Source of the DNA: Ligilactobacillus faecis
Lineage (GTDB): Bacteria > Bacillota > Bacilli > Lactobacillales > Lactobacillaceae
NCBI RefSeq assembly: GCF_029889745.1
Contig: NZ_CP123639.1
Location: 596,501-660,500, forward strand
Reading direction: 5' to 3'
DNA: 64,000 bases
The notes below the pieces were generated by a model that saw only the letters and a program-made list of their open reading frames with translations, searched no databases and was not told where the DNA came from. This document shows positions 52,398 through 60,006 of the stretch, one piece after another; position 1 is the stretch's first letter, and every line of letters begins with the position of its first letter. The translations under genes and the position numbers were made by a program.

Positions 52398-52817
52398 ATT
52401 CTCTTGACTATATTTCTACCATGGCTTAGCTAGATCAATAATTTCCTAGTCTTTTGGCGCAATCTTCAGCAATGATGTAACTCAAAAAGACGCTGCACCC
52501 AACCTAATAGAGTCGACCAGTCAACAAACTTTCAGAATGGCTCCTAAAAACTCTCGTGGACAACTTTACGACTCGTTTGGCAATTGCTTTGTTTCAAAAA
52601 TTATTTGTAAGCCGCTTAAACTAAAAATTCAAGTTTAGCTTAACTGGAACTGATCTGATCCCCTCTATACCGTTAGCAAAAGCCTTCGGTACTATTTTCT
52701 TAAGGTCTGTTGAGCTAGAGCTATCTAAGATAGCATAATGTTTGTCATTATTATATTTTATAATGCATTTTAGTCAGCTATAATAAGGGTAAAACTAACT
52801 TAAGGAGTGTAACGATC
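52398..52817. other. 420-bp intergenic region
   Basis: No gene seen on either strand. A TATAAT at about 52780-52785 probably drives the next plus-strand gene. Short AT-rich inverted segments occur but no strong terminator or known RNA. Confidence 0.4.
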
Positions 52818-53159
52818 ATGTTTCATTTGATCCCAGACGATCTTGCTCAAGCAAAAGAAAAATTGGCTTGGCTCAAAGAAAATGGCTATGAAACTTCCAC
52901 GATAACAAGCGTTACCAATGATATGACCAAAGACGGCGTCCAAGATATGCTAGACGTTGCGCTTGAAGGTCCTTATTTTGGTACTAAATGGGAAAAGCCT
53001 GGTCAAGTCTTACTCATCACAGATGCTACAGGAGCTAAGATCTGCCAAGTTTTGCCCCGTCAAGGATTCACATCATTTTTAGCCGACCTGGAAAATAACA
53101 ATATTTTATATTGGCGTAATCTTTCAGCTCAAGTCAGCCAAGCGATCGGTAGTGATTAA
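52818..53159 (+). CDS. Small conserved-looking protein of unknown function
   Basis: 113 residues, soluble, acidic N-terminal half, no signal or membrane segment. It starts MFHLIPDDLAQAKEKLAWLKENGY and ends NNILYWRNLSAQVSQAIGSD, with a central ITDATGAKICQVLPRQGF strand-turn. SD AAGGAG sits 10 nt before the ATG and codon use resembles its neighbours, so it is a real gene. I do not recognise the family. Monocistronic; no clear terminator follows. Confidence 0.7.
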   Translation: MFHLIPDDLAQAKEKLAWLKENGYETSTITSVTNDMTKDGVQDMLDVALEGPYFGTKWEKPGQVLLITDATGAKICQVLPRQGFTSFLADLENNNILYWRNLSAQVSQAIGSD

Positions 53160-53322
53160 CTCTTAGTAATAACTAACATTAGCACATCTTTTATTTTCAA
53201 ACTAGTTTCTTTACGTCCCTCTTAGACACGTAGGAGGCTAAAACCCTTGAAAACATTGAACAAAACTTGAATGATTAAGAAATGTTTAAATGTTTTTATC
53301 TTTATATCAATGAAAATTGACT

Positions 53323-53350
53323 TGCATTTACATTTTACTGTGATAAAATT
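53323..53350 (+). promoter_or_regulatory. Promoter of the 82-aa gene
   Basis: -35 TTGCAT (53323-53328), 16-bp spacer, extended -10 TGATAAAAT (TAAAAT 53345-53350), ~28 bp before the ATG. Confidence 0.75.
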
Positions 53351-53378
53351 TAAGTAATTTTTCAAGGGGGAAAATATT

Positions 53379-53627
53379 ATGGTTAAATTTAGACGTATTC
53401 CTGCGTTTGAATCAAGTACACGTAAAGATCTAGTTGTCGAAAAAAAAGATATCCAGATCTCTGGTCATACGATCAAAAATGTACCAGTTCAGGTCGAAGA
53501 TACAAAGTCTGAAGAAATCAACTATCTTATTTCAGACCCGATCTTCAAACGTCTTTATTCGCTGATCAGAAAAAACAGCGAAGACGTTGTCCTTGATTTT
53601 GACAATTTGTCGTCTAAACAAATTTGA
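53379..53627 (+). CDS. Small hypothetical protein, 82 residues
   Basis: MVKFRRIPAFESSTRKDLVV then a ββ-like region (DIQISGHTIKNVPVQVEDTKSEEINYLISDPIFKRLYSLIRKN). Basic N-terminus, acidic C-terminus, no membrane segment. It has a strong SD (AAGGGGG), an extended -10 promoter and a terminator of its own, so it is a true single gene. The family is not recognised. Confidence 0.75.
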   Translation: MVKFRRIPAFESSTRKDLVVEKKDIQISGHTIKNVPVQVEDTKSEEINYLISDPIFKRLYSLIRKNSEDVVLDFDNLSSKQI

Positions 53628-53643
53628 TTAAATTATGAAATCC

Positions 53644-53674
53644 AACCACGCTCAAAGTAAGCGTGGTTTTTTTT
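53644..53674 (+). terminator. Terminator of the 82-aa gene
   Basis: AACCACGCT (53644-53652) and AGCGTGGTT (53660-53668) pair across 7 nt, followed by a T-run to 53674. Confidence 0.9.
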
Positions 53675-54440
53675 AGACTTCTTTTCCGTCTATCTTAAAT
53701 AAGATCCCAGCAAATTCAGTAGCGCCATCTTTATCTTTCATAAATTCTAAAGCTTCGCGCCTCGTTTGGCTCAAGTCGATCCCTTGTTGCTTAGCTGCAA
53801 ATATACATCCACAATAACACTGGCGGTAAATATCATATTCTTTACACATCTCGACTGAGCGACGATACCCGTTACCTTTTTTGAAATCACTTGGTAAATA
53901 ATTAACATCGTAAAAACTTTGAACTTCGATCCCAACTGCATTGATGACTTGCGAATTTTTATGAGGGCTGATCGTCAATGCGCTCCCAAAGTAATCAAAA
54001 CCTAACTCGACCGCTTTTTTAGCGACCATATCTAGCCGATAATCAAAGCAGGCGCGACACCGATCACCACCTTCGGGTTCTTTTTCTAACCCCCGGACAG
54101 CTTGAAAATATTCTTGTGGTTTATACGGAGCCGCTAAAAATTGAACGTTATTTTCAGTTTTTTCATTAAAATCATGAATAAATTTTTGTTGGACATATTC
54201 CCGCCGTTGATATTCAGTACGCGGATGGATATTTGAATTTGCAAAATAAACAGTCACATCTGCAAACTCCGTCAAACGCTCGAGAGTCGTTGTGCTACAT
54301 GGGGCACAACATGAGTGCAATAAGATCTTAGGCCGTAATTCATTTTTTTGCCACGTAGCGACCATCTTCATCATCACTTTATCGTAATTGATCTTTTGAT
54401 TTAAGTTCATTTTGGCTAAGATCTCTTGTAGATCGATCAT
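53673..54440 (-). CDS. queH: Epoxyqueuosine reductase QueH
   Basis: A 255-residue enzyme for the last step of queuosine synthesis in tRNA. LLHSCCAPCSTTTLERL (Cys44, Cys45, Cys48), VYFANSNIHPRTEYQRR, GGDRCRACFDYRLDMVA and RQCYCGCIFA carry the cysteines for Fe-S and metal binding in the DUF208/QueH family. It is cytoplasmic and monocistronic; GAAGG is the SD. Other que genes are not in the window. Confidence 0.95.
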   Translation of the reverse strand: MIDLQEILAKMNLNQKINYDKVMMKMVATWQKNELRPKILLHSCCAPCSTTTLERLTEFADVTVYFANSNIHPRTEYQRREYVQQKFIHDFNEKTENNVQFLAAPYKPQEYFQAVRGLEKEPEGGDRCRACFDYRLDMVAKKAVELGFDYFGSALTISPHKNSQVINAVGIEVQSFYDVNYLPSDFKKGNGYRRSVEMCKEYDIYRQCYCGCIFAAKQQGIDLSQTRREALEFMKDKDGATEFAGILFKIDGKEV

Positions 54441-54562
54441 CGGTAGGCCTTCTTTCGTAAAATTTCTAAGTCAAAGTATAGCACAAGTCACAGTCTTTTT
54501 ACGGTATAATGAGATTAAAGTTTTTATCAGGAAGGTGTTGAAGAGGCTTTTTTGCTGTTAAA

Positions 54563-54793
54563 ATGGAACGATATCGTCTAAAACTCATCTGTTTGAGCGT
54601 AGTTTTACTTTGCTTAACGTTTTTAGCTGCAACTGCTTTTAGCTATTTTTGGTTTTCAGCTGGCAATAAATGGCTCCTGTTGGCTTGTTTGCTCTTCCTC
54701 TTTTTAGCGTTGAGCTCCTTTATCTCCACGCTTGTGATCTTATTCTTACCACTTTTACGAAAATTAATGCAGAACAATAAAAAAACAAAGTGA
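54563..54793 (+). CDS. Small membrane protein, two TM helices
   Basis: 76 residues: MERYRLKL, then two hydrophobic segments (about 8-34 and 37-66), then a basic tail KLMQNNKKTK. This is a small integral membrane protein with both ends inside. A TATAAT lies at about 54505-54510. GAGG is ~15 nt before the ATG, and an upstream GTG-initiated mini-frame overlaps the start, so translation may be weak or coupled. The family is not recognised. Confidence 0.6.
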   Translation: MERYRLKLICLSVVLLCLTFLAATAFSYFWFSAGNKWLLLACLLFLFLALSSFISTLVILFLPLLRKLMQNNKKTK

Positions 54794-54817
54794 TCACTAA
54801 CGACCACTTTGTTTTTT
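54780..54817. terminator. Bidirectional terminator
   Basis: AAAAAACAAAGTG (54780-54792) pairs with CACTTTGTTTTTT (54805-54817), between convergent genes. Confidence 0.92.
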
Positions 54818-55142
54818 ATTGTTCTTCTTGCCAGATCTCTTTAGCTAAACCAAAAGCCGACCATGCTTTGGGCCAGCCAACATAAAAAGCTAAATGTGTA
54901 ATGATCTCTGCGATCTCATCTTTCGTGATCCCATGAGCTTTTCCTAACATCATATGGGCTTTGACTTGTTCAAAATTGCCCCCTGAGATCAAAGCAGCTA
55001 GTGTGATCATACTCCGATCATGAGCAGAAAGTTGCTCTTCGCGTGACCAAACTTCACCAAATAAAACATCATCATTTAATTGGGCAAATTTAGGCGCAAA
55101 TTCCCCTAAATTATCGCGCCCTGCTGTTTGTTTCTTGACCAT
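54816..55142 (-). CDS. Carboxymuconolactone decarboxylase family protein
   Basis: 108 residues, all-helical CMD domain: SAHDRSMITLAALISGGNFEQVKAHMMLGKAHGITKDEIAEIITHLAFYVGWPKAWSAF. It lacks the CxxC of AhpD-type peroxidase partners, so it is closer to gamma-CMD-type proteins of unknown substrate. It follows the cupin gene by 13 bp; cupin-CMD pairs are common, often in small-molecule or redox metabolism. SD AGAAAGG precedes the ATG. Confidence 0.9.
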   Translation of the reverse strand: MVKKQTAGRDNLGEFAPKFAQLNDDVLFGEVWSREEQLSAHDRSMITLAALISGGNFEQVKAHMMLGKAHGITKDEIAEIITHLAFYVGWPKAWSAFGLAKEIWQEEQ

Positions 55143-55155
55143 TTTTCTTACCTTT

Positions 55156-55587
55156 CTATTCTTGAGCAGTCAATGCATCATACCAAGCATCACTGACTTC
55201 TTCACACCATTCGCTCGTGCCTTTAGTGATCGCGATATGCGCAAACCAGCTAGCTTTTGTCGCTCCATGCCAATGTTTGATCCCTTCGTTGATCTTGACT
55301 GCATCCCCGACTTTCAAAAGACGTGCTGGCTTGCCTTTTTCTTGATACCAACCTTCGCCAGCTGTTACTAGCAAAAGTTGGTAGCCATCGTGATGAATGT
55401 GCCAATTATTGCGACATCCAGGTTCAAAAGTAACGTTAGCAACATTGACATCAACGTTATCATCGCCTGAGATCAAAGGCTTCAAATAGCTAGCTTTATT
55501 AAAATATTTAGCGTAAGCTTCATTTTTTGCGCCAAATCCAAATGGATCATTTTTGGCTTCCCGTTCAAAATTACTCATCGATAGCAC
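55156..55587 (-). CDS. Cupin domain protein
   Basis: 143 residues, single cupin barrel. Metal-binding motif 1 is NNWHIHHDGYQLLLVTAGEGWYQEKG and motif 2 is VKINEGIKHWHGA. It likely binds a divalent metal and works on the same small molecule as the CMD protein encoded next. SD GAGAGGG lies 8 nt before the ATG. First gene of a two-gene unit. Confidence 0.92.
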   Translation of the reverse strand: MLSMSNFEREAKNDPFGFGAKNEAYAKYFNKASYLKPLISGDDNVDVNVANVTFEPGCRNNWHIHHDGYQLLLVTAGEGWYQEKGKPARLLKVGDAVKINEGIKHWHGATKASWFAHIAITKGTSEWCEEVSDAWYDALTAQE

Positions 55588-55761
55588 CCTCTCTATATTT
55601 TTCTCTTTTAGTCTAACCTTTCTATTATTTAATGTAAAATACTTATATCAAGTAATAAATCATCCATTTTAAACATCGTTTTAGAGCATGCTAATAAGTT
55701 AACTACTTGGGCAATTTTATTAAAAATAAAATAAATTAAACGACCGTTTTTAGTCTATCTG

Positions 55762-55953
55762 TGATATACTTCACTCAACATACATAATGCTTTATGTAGG
55801 CGTGTTCATCAGAAAGTGTAAAAATGAGGGGTGCACACGCTGAGCAAACATACCTGCTCAGGAAAAGTCGTTTTCAAACTCATAGAAAGGAAAAGCTATA
55901 TTACTTTCTCTTAGTTAATTACTGAGCCTTTATTTTGTATAGTAGGGTCGCAT
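55762..55953 (+). promoter_or_regulatory. ilvE promoter, structured leader and hairpin-bridged SD
   Basis: Extended -10 TGATATACT (TATACT 55765-55770). The leader has GCGTGT (from 55800) pairing with ACACGC, then CTGAGCA-N8-TGCTCAG. GAAAGGA (55885-55891) follows, with AAA and GCTATA (55895-55900), complementary to TATAGT (55938-55943, one G-U), then 10 nt to the ATG. A weak AGGG sits at 55944. A 33-codon frame from 55824 rich in Leu/Tyr also crosses the leader. Confidence 0.5.
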
Positions 55954-56976
55954 ATGTCAACAGTTGAACTAGATTGGGAAAACTTAGGATTTGATTACAT
56001 GGAATTACCATACCGCTACCGGGCCTATTATCGTGACGGTAAGTGGCAAGAAGCTGGCCTAACTACAGATGCCAACATTACTTTAAATGAAGGTTCACCT
56101 GTTTTTCACTATGGTCAAGCTGCTTTTGAAGGACTTAAAGCTTATCGGTGTAAAGACGGCAGCATCAATCTTTTTCGCCCTGATCAAAATGCCAAACGTC
56201 TCCAAAACAGTTGTCAACGGCTTTTGATGCCTGAAGTACCAACTGACATGTTTATCGAAGGCTTAAAACAAGTCGTCAAAGCAAATGAAGCCTATCTTCC
56301 ACCTTATGGTACTGGAGGAACTTTGTATTTGCGTCCAAATATCATCGGAGTCGGACCAAACATCGGGGTGCACCCAGCTAAAGAATATATCTTTACGATC
56401 TTTGCGATGCCAGTCGGAAACTACTTCAAGGGTGGTTTGACGCCAACTAACTTCTTAGCTGCTGATTATGATCGGGCAGCCCATAAAGGTACAGGGCAAA
56501 GTAAAGTCGGGGGAAATTATGCTGCTAGTCTTTTGCCTGGCGCTCAAGCTAAGGCAGCTGGCTTTGCTGACTGTATTTATTTAGATCCACTGACACATAC
56601 TAAGATCGAAGAAGTCGGATCAGCTAACTTCTTTGGGATCACCAAAGATAACGAATTTGTCACACCAAAGTCTCCTTCGATCTTGCCAAGTGTAACTAAA
56701 TATTCTTTACTCTACTTAGCTAAGCACCGGCTTGGGATGGAAACAAAAGAAACTGATATCTATTTAGATGATCTTGATCATTTGACTGAAGCTGGCGCTT
56801 GTGGGACAGCTGCTGTGATCACTCCGATCGGTGGCTTCCAGATCGGCGATAAACTTCACGTCTTTTATTCCCAAACTGAAGTCGGACCAGTTACTAAGAA
56901 GCTTTACGCTGAGTTGACTGGGATCCAATTTGGAGATGTCAAAGCACCTGAAGGGTGGATCGTCAAAGTCGATTAA
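55954..56976 (+). CDS. ilvE: Branched-chain amino-acid aminotransferase
   Basis: A 340-residue class IV PLP enzyme that interconverts Leu/Ile/Val and their 2-oxo acids. SPVFHYGQAAFEGLKAYR, then NAKRLQNSCQRLLMPEVP, and the PLP lysine Lys184 in GTGQSKVGGNYAASL. EVGSANFFGI and LTEAGACGTAAVITPIG close the phosphate-binding site. Length is standard for BCAT-II type enzymes. Monocistronic; it has a long structured leader and an unusual SD arrangement. Confidence 0.97.
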   Translation: MSTVELDWENLGFDYMELPYRYRAYYRDGKWQEAGLTTDANITLNEGSPVFHYGQAAFEGLKAYRCKDGSINLFRPDQNAKRLQNSCQRLLMPEVPTDMFIEGLKQVVKANEAYLPPYGTGGTLYLRPNIIGVGPNIGVHPAKEYIFTIFAMPVGNYFKGGLTPTNFLAADYDRAAHKGTGQSKVGGNYAASLLPGAQAKAAGFADCIYLDPLTHTKIEEVGSANFFGITKDNEFVTPKSPSILPSVTKYSLLYLAKHRLGMETKETDIYLDDLDHLTEAGACGTAAVITPIGGFQIGDKLHVFYSQTEVGPVTKKLYAELTGIQFGDVKAPEGWIVKVD

Positions 56977-56982
56977 AGCTAA

Positions 56983-57011
56983 AAAAAACGTCTCAAGTCG
57001 AGGCGTTTTTT
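56983..57011. terminator. Terminator after ilvE
   Basis: AAAAAACGTCTC (56983-56994) pairs with GAGGCGTTTTTT (57000-57011), one G-U. It also reaches the stop of the convergent flavoprotein gene. Confidence 0.92.
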
Positions 57012-57760
57012 CATTTGCGCTTATGTTTGACGACAGTAAAGAAATGTAAAGTGACTGCTAGTAAAGTATAAAAGATCACTACAAATGAGATAAAATTATT
57101 CCAAAAACCTAGCGTCTGCCCTAATAAGTGTAGTAAACCAGCTTGAATAAGCATCGTAATAAAAGCCATCACAGTAACGATAAAAAATAATTCAACATAA
57201 CGTTTCATGCGCTGATCATCCTTTTTTTCTGCATTTCGTGCTTTTTGCCCTAATTTCAAGAGCTCTGTTTTTTTCTTAGGTGAAAGTTCCGTTATAAAAT
57301 ACGTATTTGTTTGAACTGCTTCGCCTAATTTGAGTAATCCGGCTGTCGTTAAGACTTTATCCATCGTGCGCAAAGCGCTATCAGTCACCCCAGTCACTAG
57401 ATTCTCAAACGTCTTACTGTAACAATTTGTTAGAAGCAGGTAATGTTTGTCTTTAAATGTTGGCAGTGGATGTGGATCACCTTTTTTGTCAAAGCGTAAG
57501 ATCTGAGCCCGTAAAGCATCTAAAAAGCTTTTCATTATTCCTGAAAGTCCCCCAAAATACGTTGGCGCCGCTAAGATCCAAACGTCTGCTGCTTTTAATT
57601 TTTCCAATAATTTTTGTTGATCTTTACTGTTTGGTGCCAGATCATAGTCGAGCAAAAAGATCGTTTCTGTTTCTTGTTGTGTACCTTTGAGTACTTCATT
57701 CAACATTTTGCCAGTGATCCCATCTCGCTTATAGCACCCCGCGATCCCGATGATCTTCAT
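57011..57760 (-). CDS. Flavodoxin-like NAD(P)H:FMN reductase with a C-terminal membrane anchor
   Basis: A 249-residue protein. The first ~185 residues form an NADPH-dependent FMN reductase domain: KIIGIAGCYKRDGITGKMLNEVL (FMN phosphate loop), ADVWILAAPTYFGGLSGIMKSFLDAL (isoalloxazine loop), LLTNCYSKTFENL. Then a charged linker and two hydrophobic helices (~193-216 and ~222-245) with tail VVKHKRK. The anchored form is unusual. The start at 57760 has AAGGGAAAG upstream. Monocistronic. Confidence 0.85.
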   Translation of the reverse strand: MKIIGIAGCYKRDGITGKMLNEVLKGTQQETETIFLLDYDLAPNSKDQQKLLEKLKAADVWILAAPTYFGGLSGIMKSFLDALRAQILRFDKKGDPHPLPTFKDKHYLLLTNCYSKTFENLVTGVTDSALRTMDKVLTTAGLLKLGEAVQTNTYFITELSPKKKTELLKLGQKARNAEKKDDQRMKRYVELFFIVTVMAFITMLIQAGLLHLLGQTLGFWNNFISFVVIFYTLLAVTLHFFTVVKHKRK

Positions 57761-57867
57761 CTTCTTTCCCTTCTTTATCACTTAGTATCCTTATCTTACT
57801 GCTAAGCCGACTTCTTTGACCAGTATCTAGCTTTTTAAAATTTTAACTAAGCCTAAATTCAGTGTTA

Positions 57868-57876
57868 TGGTATATT
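57868..57876 (+). promoter_or_regulatory. Extended -10 of the fused transporter gene
   Basis: TGGTATATT (TATATT 57871-57876), no clear -35. The SD AAGGGG lies at about 57901-57906. Confidence 0.45.
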
Positions 57877-57913
57877 AATATATATATCATTTTTTAGTTT
57901 AAGGGGAATGCTT

Positions 57914-59359
57914 ATGTCGAAAAAGCTACTTATCATCTTAAGTACGCTATGTACTTTGCTTTTTTTTACTAGCTTTAGTAGCACAGCTAAAGCACAAAAA
58001 ACTTATCAGATCGGAACAGATGTGACTTATCCTCCATTTGAATTTGCAAATAAAGATAATCAATACGTTGGGATCGATATCGATATTTTAAAAGCGATCG
58101 CAAAAGCAGAAAATTTCAAAGTCGAGATCAAGCCAGTCGGTTTTAACGCAGCTGTTCAATCGCTCCAATCAGGACAGTTAGATGGGGTCATGGCTGGAAT
58201 GGCGATCACTGATGAACGTAAAGTAAAATTTGATTTTTCCAAACCTTACTATAAAACTGGTTTTGTCATGGCAGTCGCTAAAGATAGTTCGATCAAAAGT
58301 TTAGCGCAACTCCGTGGAAAACGCGTTGCTTTAAAAACTGGGACAGCCGCCGCAGAATATGCGCTATCATTAAAAGACAAATATGGGTTTTCAACAGTAA
58401 CTTTTGATGATTCTGATAATATGTATAACGATGTTGTCACTGGAAATTCAGTCGCTTGTTTTGAGGACGATCCAGTCATGCAATATGCGATCAAAACTGG
58501 AACTAAATTAACGATCGTCACTAAGCCAGCACGTGGGGGCTACTACGGTTTTGCCGTTGCTAAAGGTAAAAATCAAGAACTCTTGCAAAAATTCAATGCT
58601 GGGCTAGCTAAGATCAAGCAAAATGGTGAATATGCTAAGATCAAAGCCCGCTATTTGAGCACAAAAACAGTCAGTCAACAAAAAGAAGCTAAAACAGATA
58701 GCGCAAATGAAAGAACTTTTTGGGGCTTGCTCAAACAAAATCGCGAAGCCTTGTTGAAAGGTCTGGGTGAAACACTTTACTTAACGATCGTAGCGATCTT
58801 TTTTGCAACGATCTTTGGAGTTATCGTTGGTCTTTTAGGGATCTTACCTAATAAGTTTGCTCAAGGACTTTCAACAACGATCATTTATATTTTCCGAGGC
58901 TTACCACTCCTTGTCTTGGCACTCTTCATCTATAATGGGATCCCTTCCTTAACTGGGGTCAAGATCCCTGCCTTTATCGCTGGGGTCATTACTTTGATGT
59001 TAAATGAAGGAGCTTATACCGCTGCCTTTGTCAAAGGTGGGATCGAAGCTATCGATAAAGGGCAAATGGAAGCAGCCCGTTCATTAGGTCTTCCTTTTGG
59101 TAAAGCGATGCAAAAAGTCATCTTACCCCAAGGTTTGAGGCTGATGGTCCCTTCATTTATCAACCAATTTATCATTACATTAAAAGATACTTCGATCTTA
59201 TCGATCATTGGGATCTTAGAATTGACTCAAACAGGTAAGATCATCATCGCCCGTAACTTAGAAGGTTTCAAAGTTTGGACGATCATTGCTTTGATCTACT
59301 TGATCGTGATCACGTTACTTACTTGGCTCTCAAATTACGTTCAAAAGAAAATGAATTAA
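57914..59359 (+). CDS. Fused amino-acid ABC transporter: binding protein plus permease
   Basis: A 481-residue protein. Signal peptide ~1-28 (KKLLIILSTLCTLLFFTSFSS...AKA), then an SBP_bac_3 domain (~30-255) with YQIGTDVTYPPFEFANKDNQYVGIDIDILKAI, GVMAGMAITDERK and LRGKRVALKTGTAAAEYAL, then a HisM-type permease (~270-480) with the EAA loop EGAYTAAFVKGGIEAIDKGQMEAARSLGLPFGKAMQKVILPQ. The substrate is probably a polar amino acid such as glutamine. The start at 57914 is used because the ATG at 57908 is too near AAGGGG. The ATPase gene does not follow; it must be elsewhere. Confidence 0.92.
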   Translation: MSKKLLIILSTLCTLLFFTSFSSTAKAQKTYQIGTDVTYPPFEFANKDNQYVGIDIDILKAIAKAENFKVEIKPVGFNAAVQSLQSGQLDGVMAGMAITDERKVKFDFSKPYYKTGFVMAVAKDSSIKSLAQLRGKRVALKTGTAAAEYALSLKDKYGFSTVTFDDSDNMYNDVVTGNSVACFEDDPVMQYAIKTGTKLTIVTKPARGGYYGFAVAKGKNQELLQKFNAGLAKIKQNGEYAKIKARYLSTKTVSQQKEAKTDSANERTFWGLLKQNREALLKGLGETLYLTIVAIFFATIFGVIVGLLGILPNKFAQGLSTTIIYIFRGLPLLVLALFIYNGIPSLTGVKIPAFIAGVITLMLNEGAYTAAFVKGGIEAIDKGQMEAARSLGLPFGKAMQKVILPQGLRLMVPSFINQFIITLKDTSILSIIGILELTQTGKIIIARNLEGFKVWTIIALIYLIVITLLTWLSNYVQKKMN

Positions 59360-59394
59360 AAAAATTCCGGCAAGTTCATTGCCGGAATTTTTTT
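59358..59394. terminator. Terminator of the fused transporter gene
   Basis: TTCCGGCAA (59365-59373) pairs with TTGCCGGAA (59379-59387), flanked by A7 and T7. Confidence 0.95.
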
Positions 59395-59397
59395 AGC

Positions 59398-59940
59398 TCA
59401 AAGTGTGATCAGCTGATCGATCGGAATATCAAAAGCTTCCACGGTCCAAGTTGCCGTTGGATAAGCCATTGCCGGGGCGACTAAAGCGATCTTATTTCCT
59501 GGGAAATCTTTTAAATAACGATCGTAATAACCGCCCCCAAATCCGACCCGATAGTGTGTATCAAGTGCAAAAGCGATCCCCGGAACGATCAGCAGATCTA
59601 TGTTAGAAATGATCCGTTCAGGAACATATTTAGGCTCTAAGACCCCAAAAGAGCTTCGTTCTAGATCTGCCGCTGTCAAAGCTTCTAAAAAGATCATTTG
59701 CCGTTTAGGTAACGTTCTTGGAAAAGCAACTTTTTTCCCTTCTGCATAGGCTTTTTGAATGAGTGCTTCGGTCGGAACTTCGATCTCACCTGCTAACGTC
59801 ACTCCGATCGAGCGAGCGTTTTTCCAAGCCGATGTTTGCACTAATTTAGCTAGCAAATGTTGTGCGGCTTCTTTTGTCGCTTCCTTTTGCGCTGCTAATT
59901 TAGTTAGTTGTTGTTGACGAAATACTTTCTTTTCAAGCAT
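59398..59940 (-). CDS. 5-formyltetrahydrofolate cyclo-ligase
   Basis: A 180-residue enzyme that converts 5-formyl-THF to 5,10-methenyl-THF with ATP. LEKKVFRQQQLTKLA opens the family, ARSIGVTLAGEIEVPTEALIQKAYAEGKKVAFPRTL contains the folate-site region, and LLIVPGIAFALDTHYRVGFGGGYYDRYL is the GxGGGYYDR nucleotide motif. SD GGGGGG precedes the ATG. It lies 66 bp from the clpL stop with a terminator between. Confidence 0.95.
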   Translation of the reverse strand: MLEKKVFRQQQLTKLAAQKEATKEAAQHLLAKLVQTSAWKNARSIGVTLAGEIEVPTEALIQKAYAEGKKVAFPRTLPKRQMIFLEALTAADLERSSFGVLEPKYVPERIISNIDLLIVPGIAFALDTHYRVGFGGGYYDRYLKDFPGNKIALVAPAMAYPTATWTVEAFDIPIDQLITL

Positions 59941-59971
59941 AGTAGTCCCCCCTTTTCTTTATCTTACTACA

Positions 59972-60002
59972 AAAAAAGGATCGAGTTTCCCCGATCCTTT
60001 TA
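59972..60002 (-). terminator. Terminator of clpL
   Basis: On minus, AAAAGGATCG (60002-59993) pairs with CGATCCTTTT (59984-59975), ending in a T7 run. Confidence 0.92.
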
Positions 60003-60006
60003 AAAA

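Noticed and set aside
55800-55880. Known riboswitch or T-box in the ilvE leader
   Set aside because: No AGGGTGGNACCGCG T-box core, no terminator and no recognisable riboswitch core sequence.
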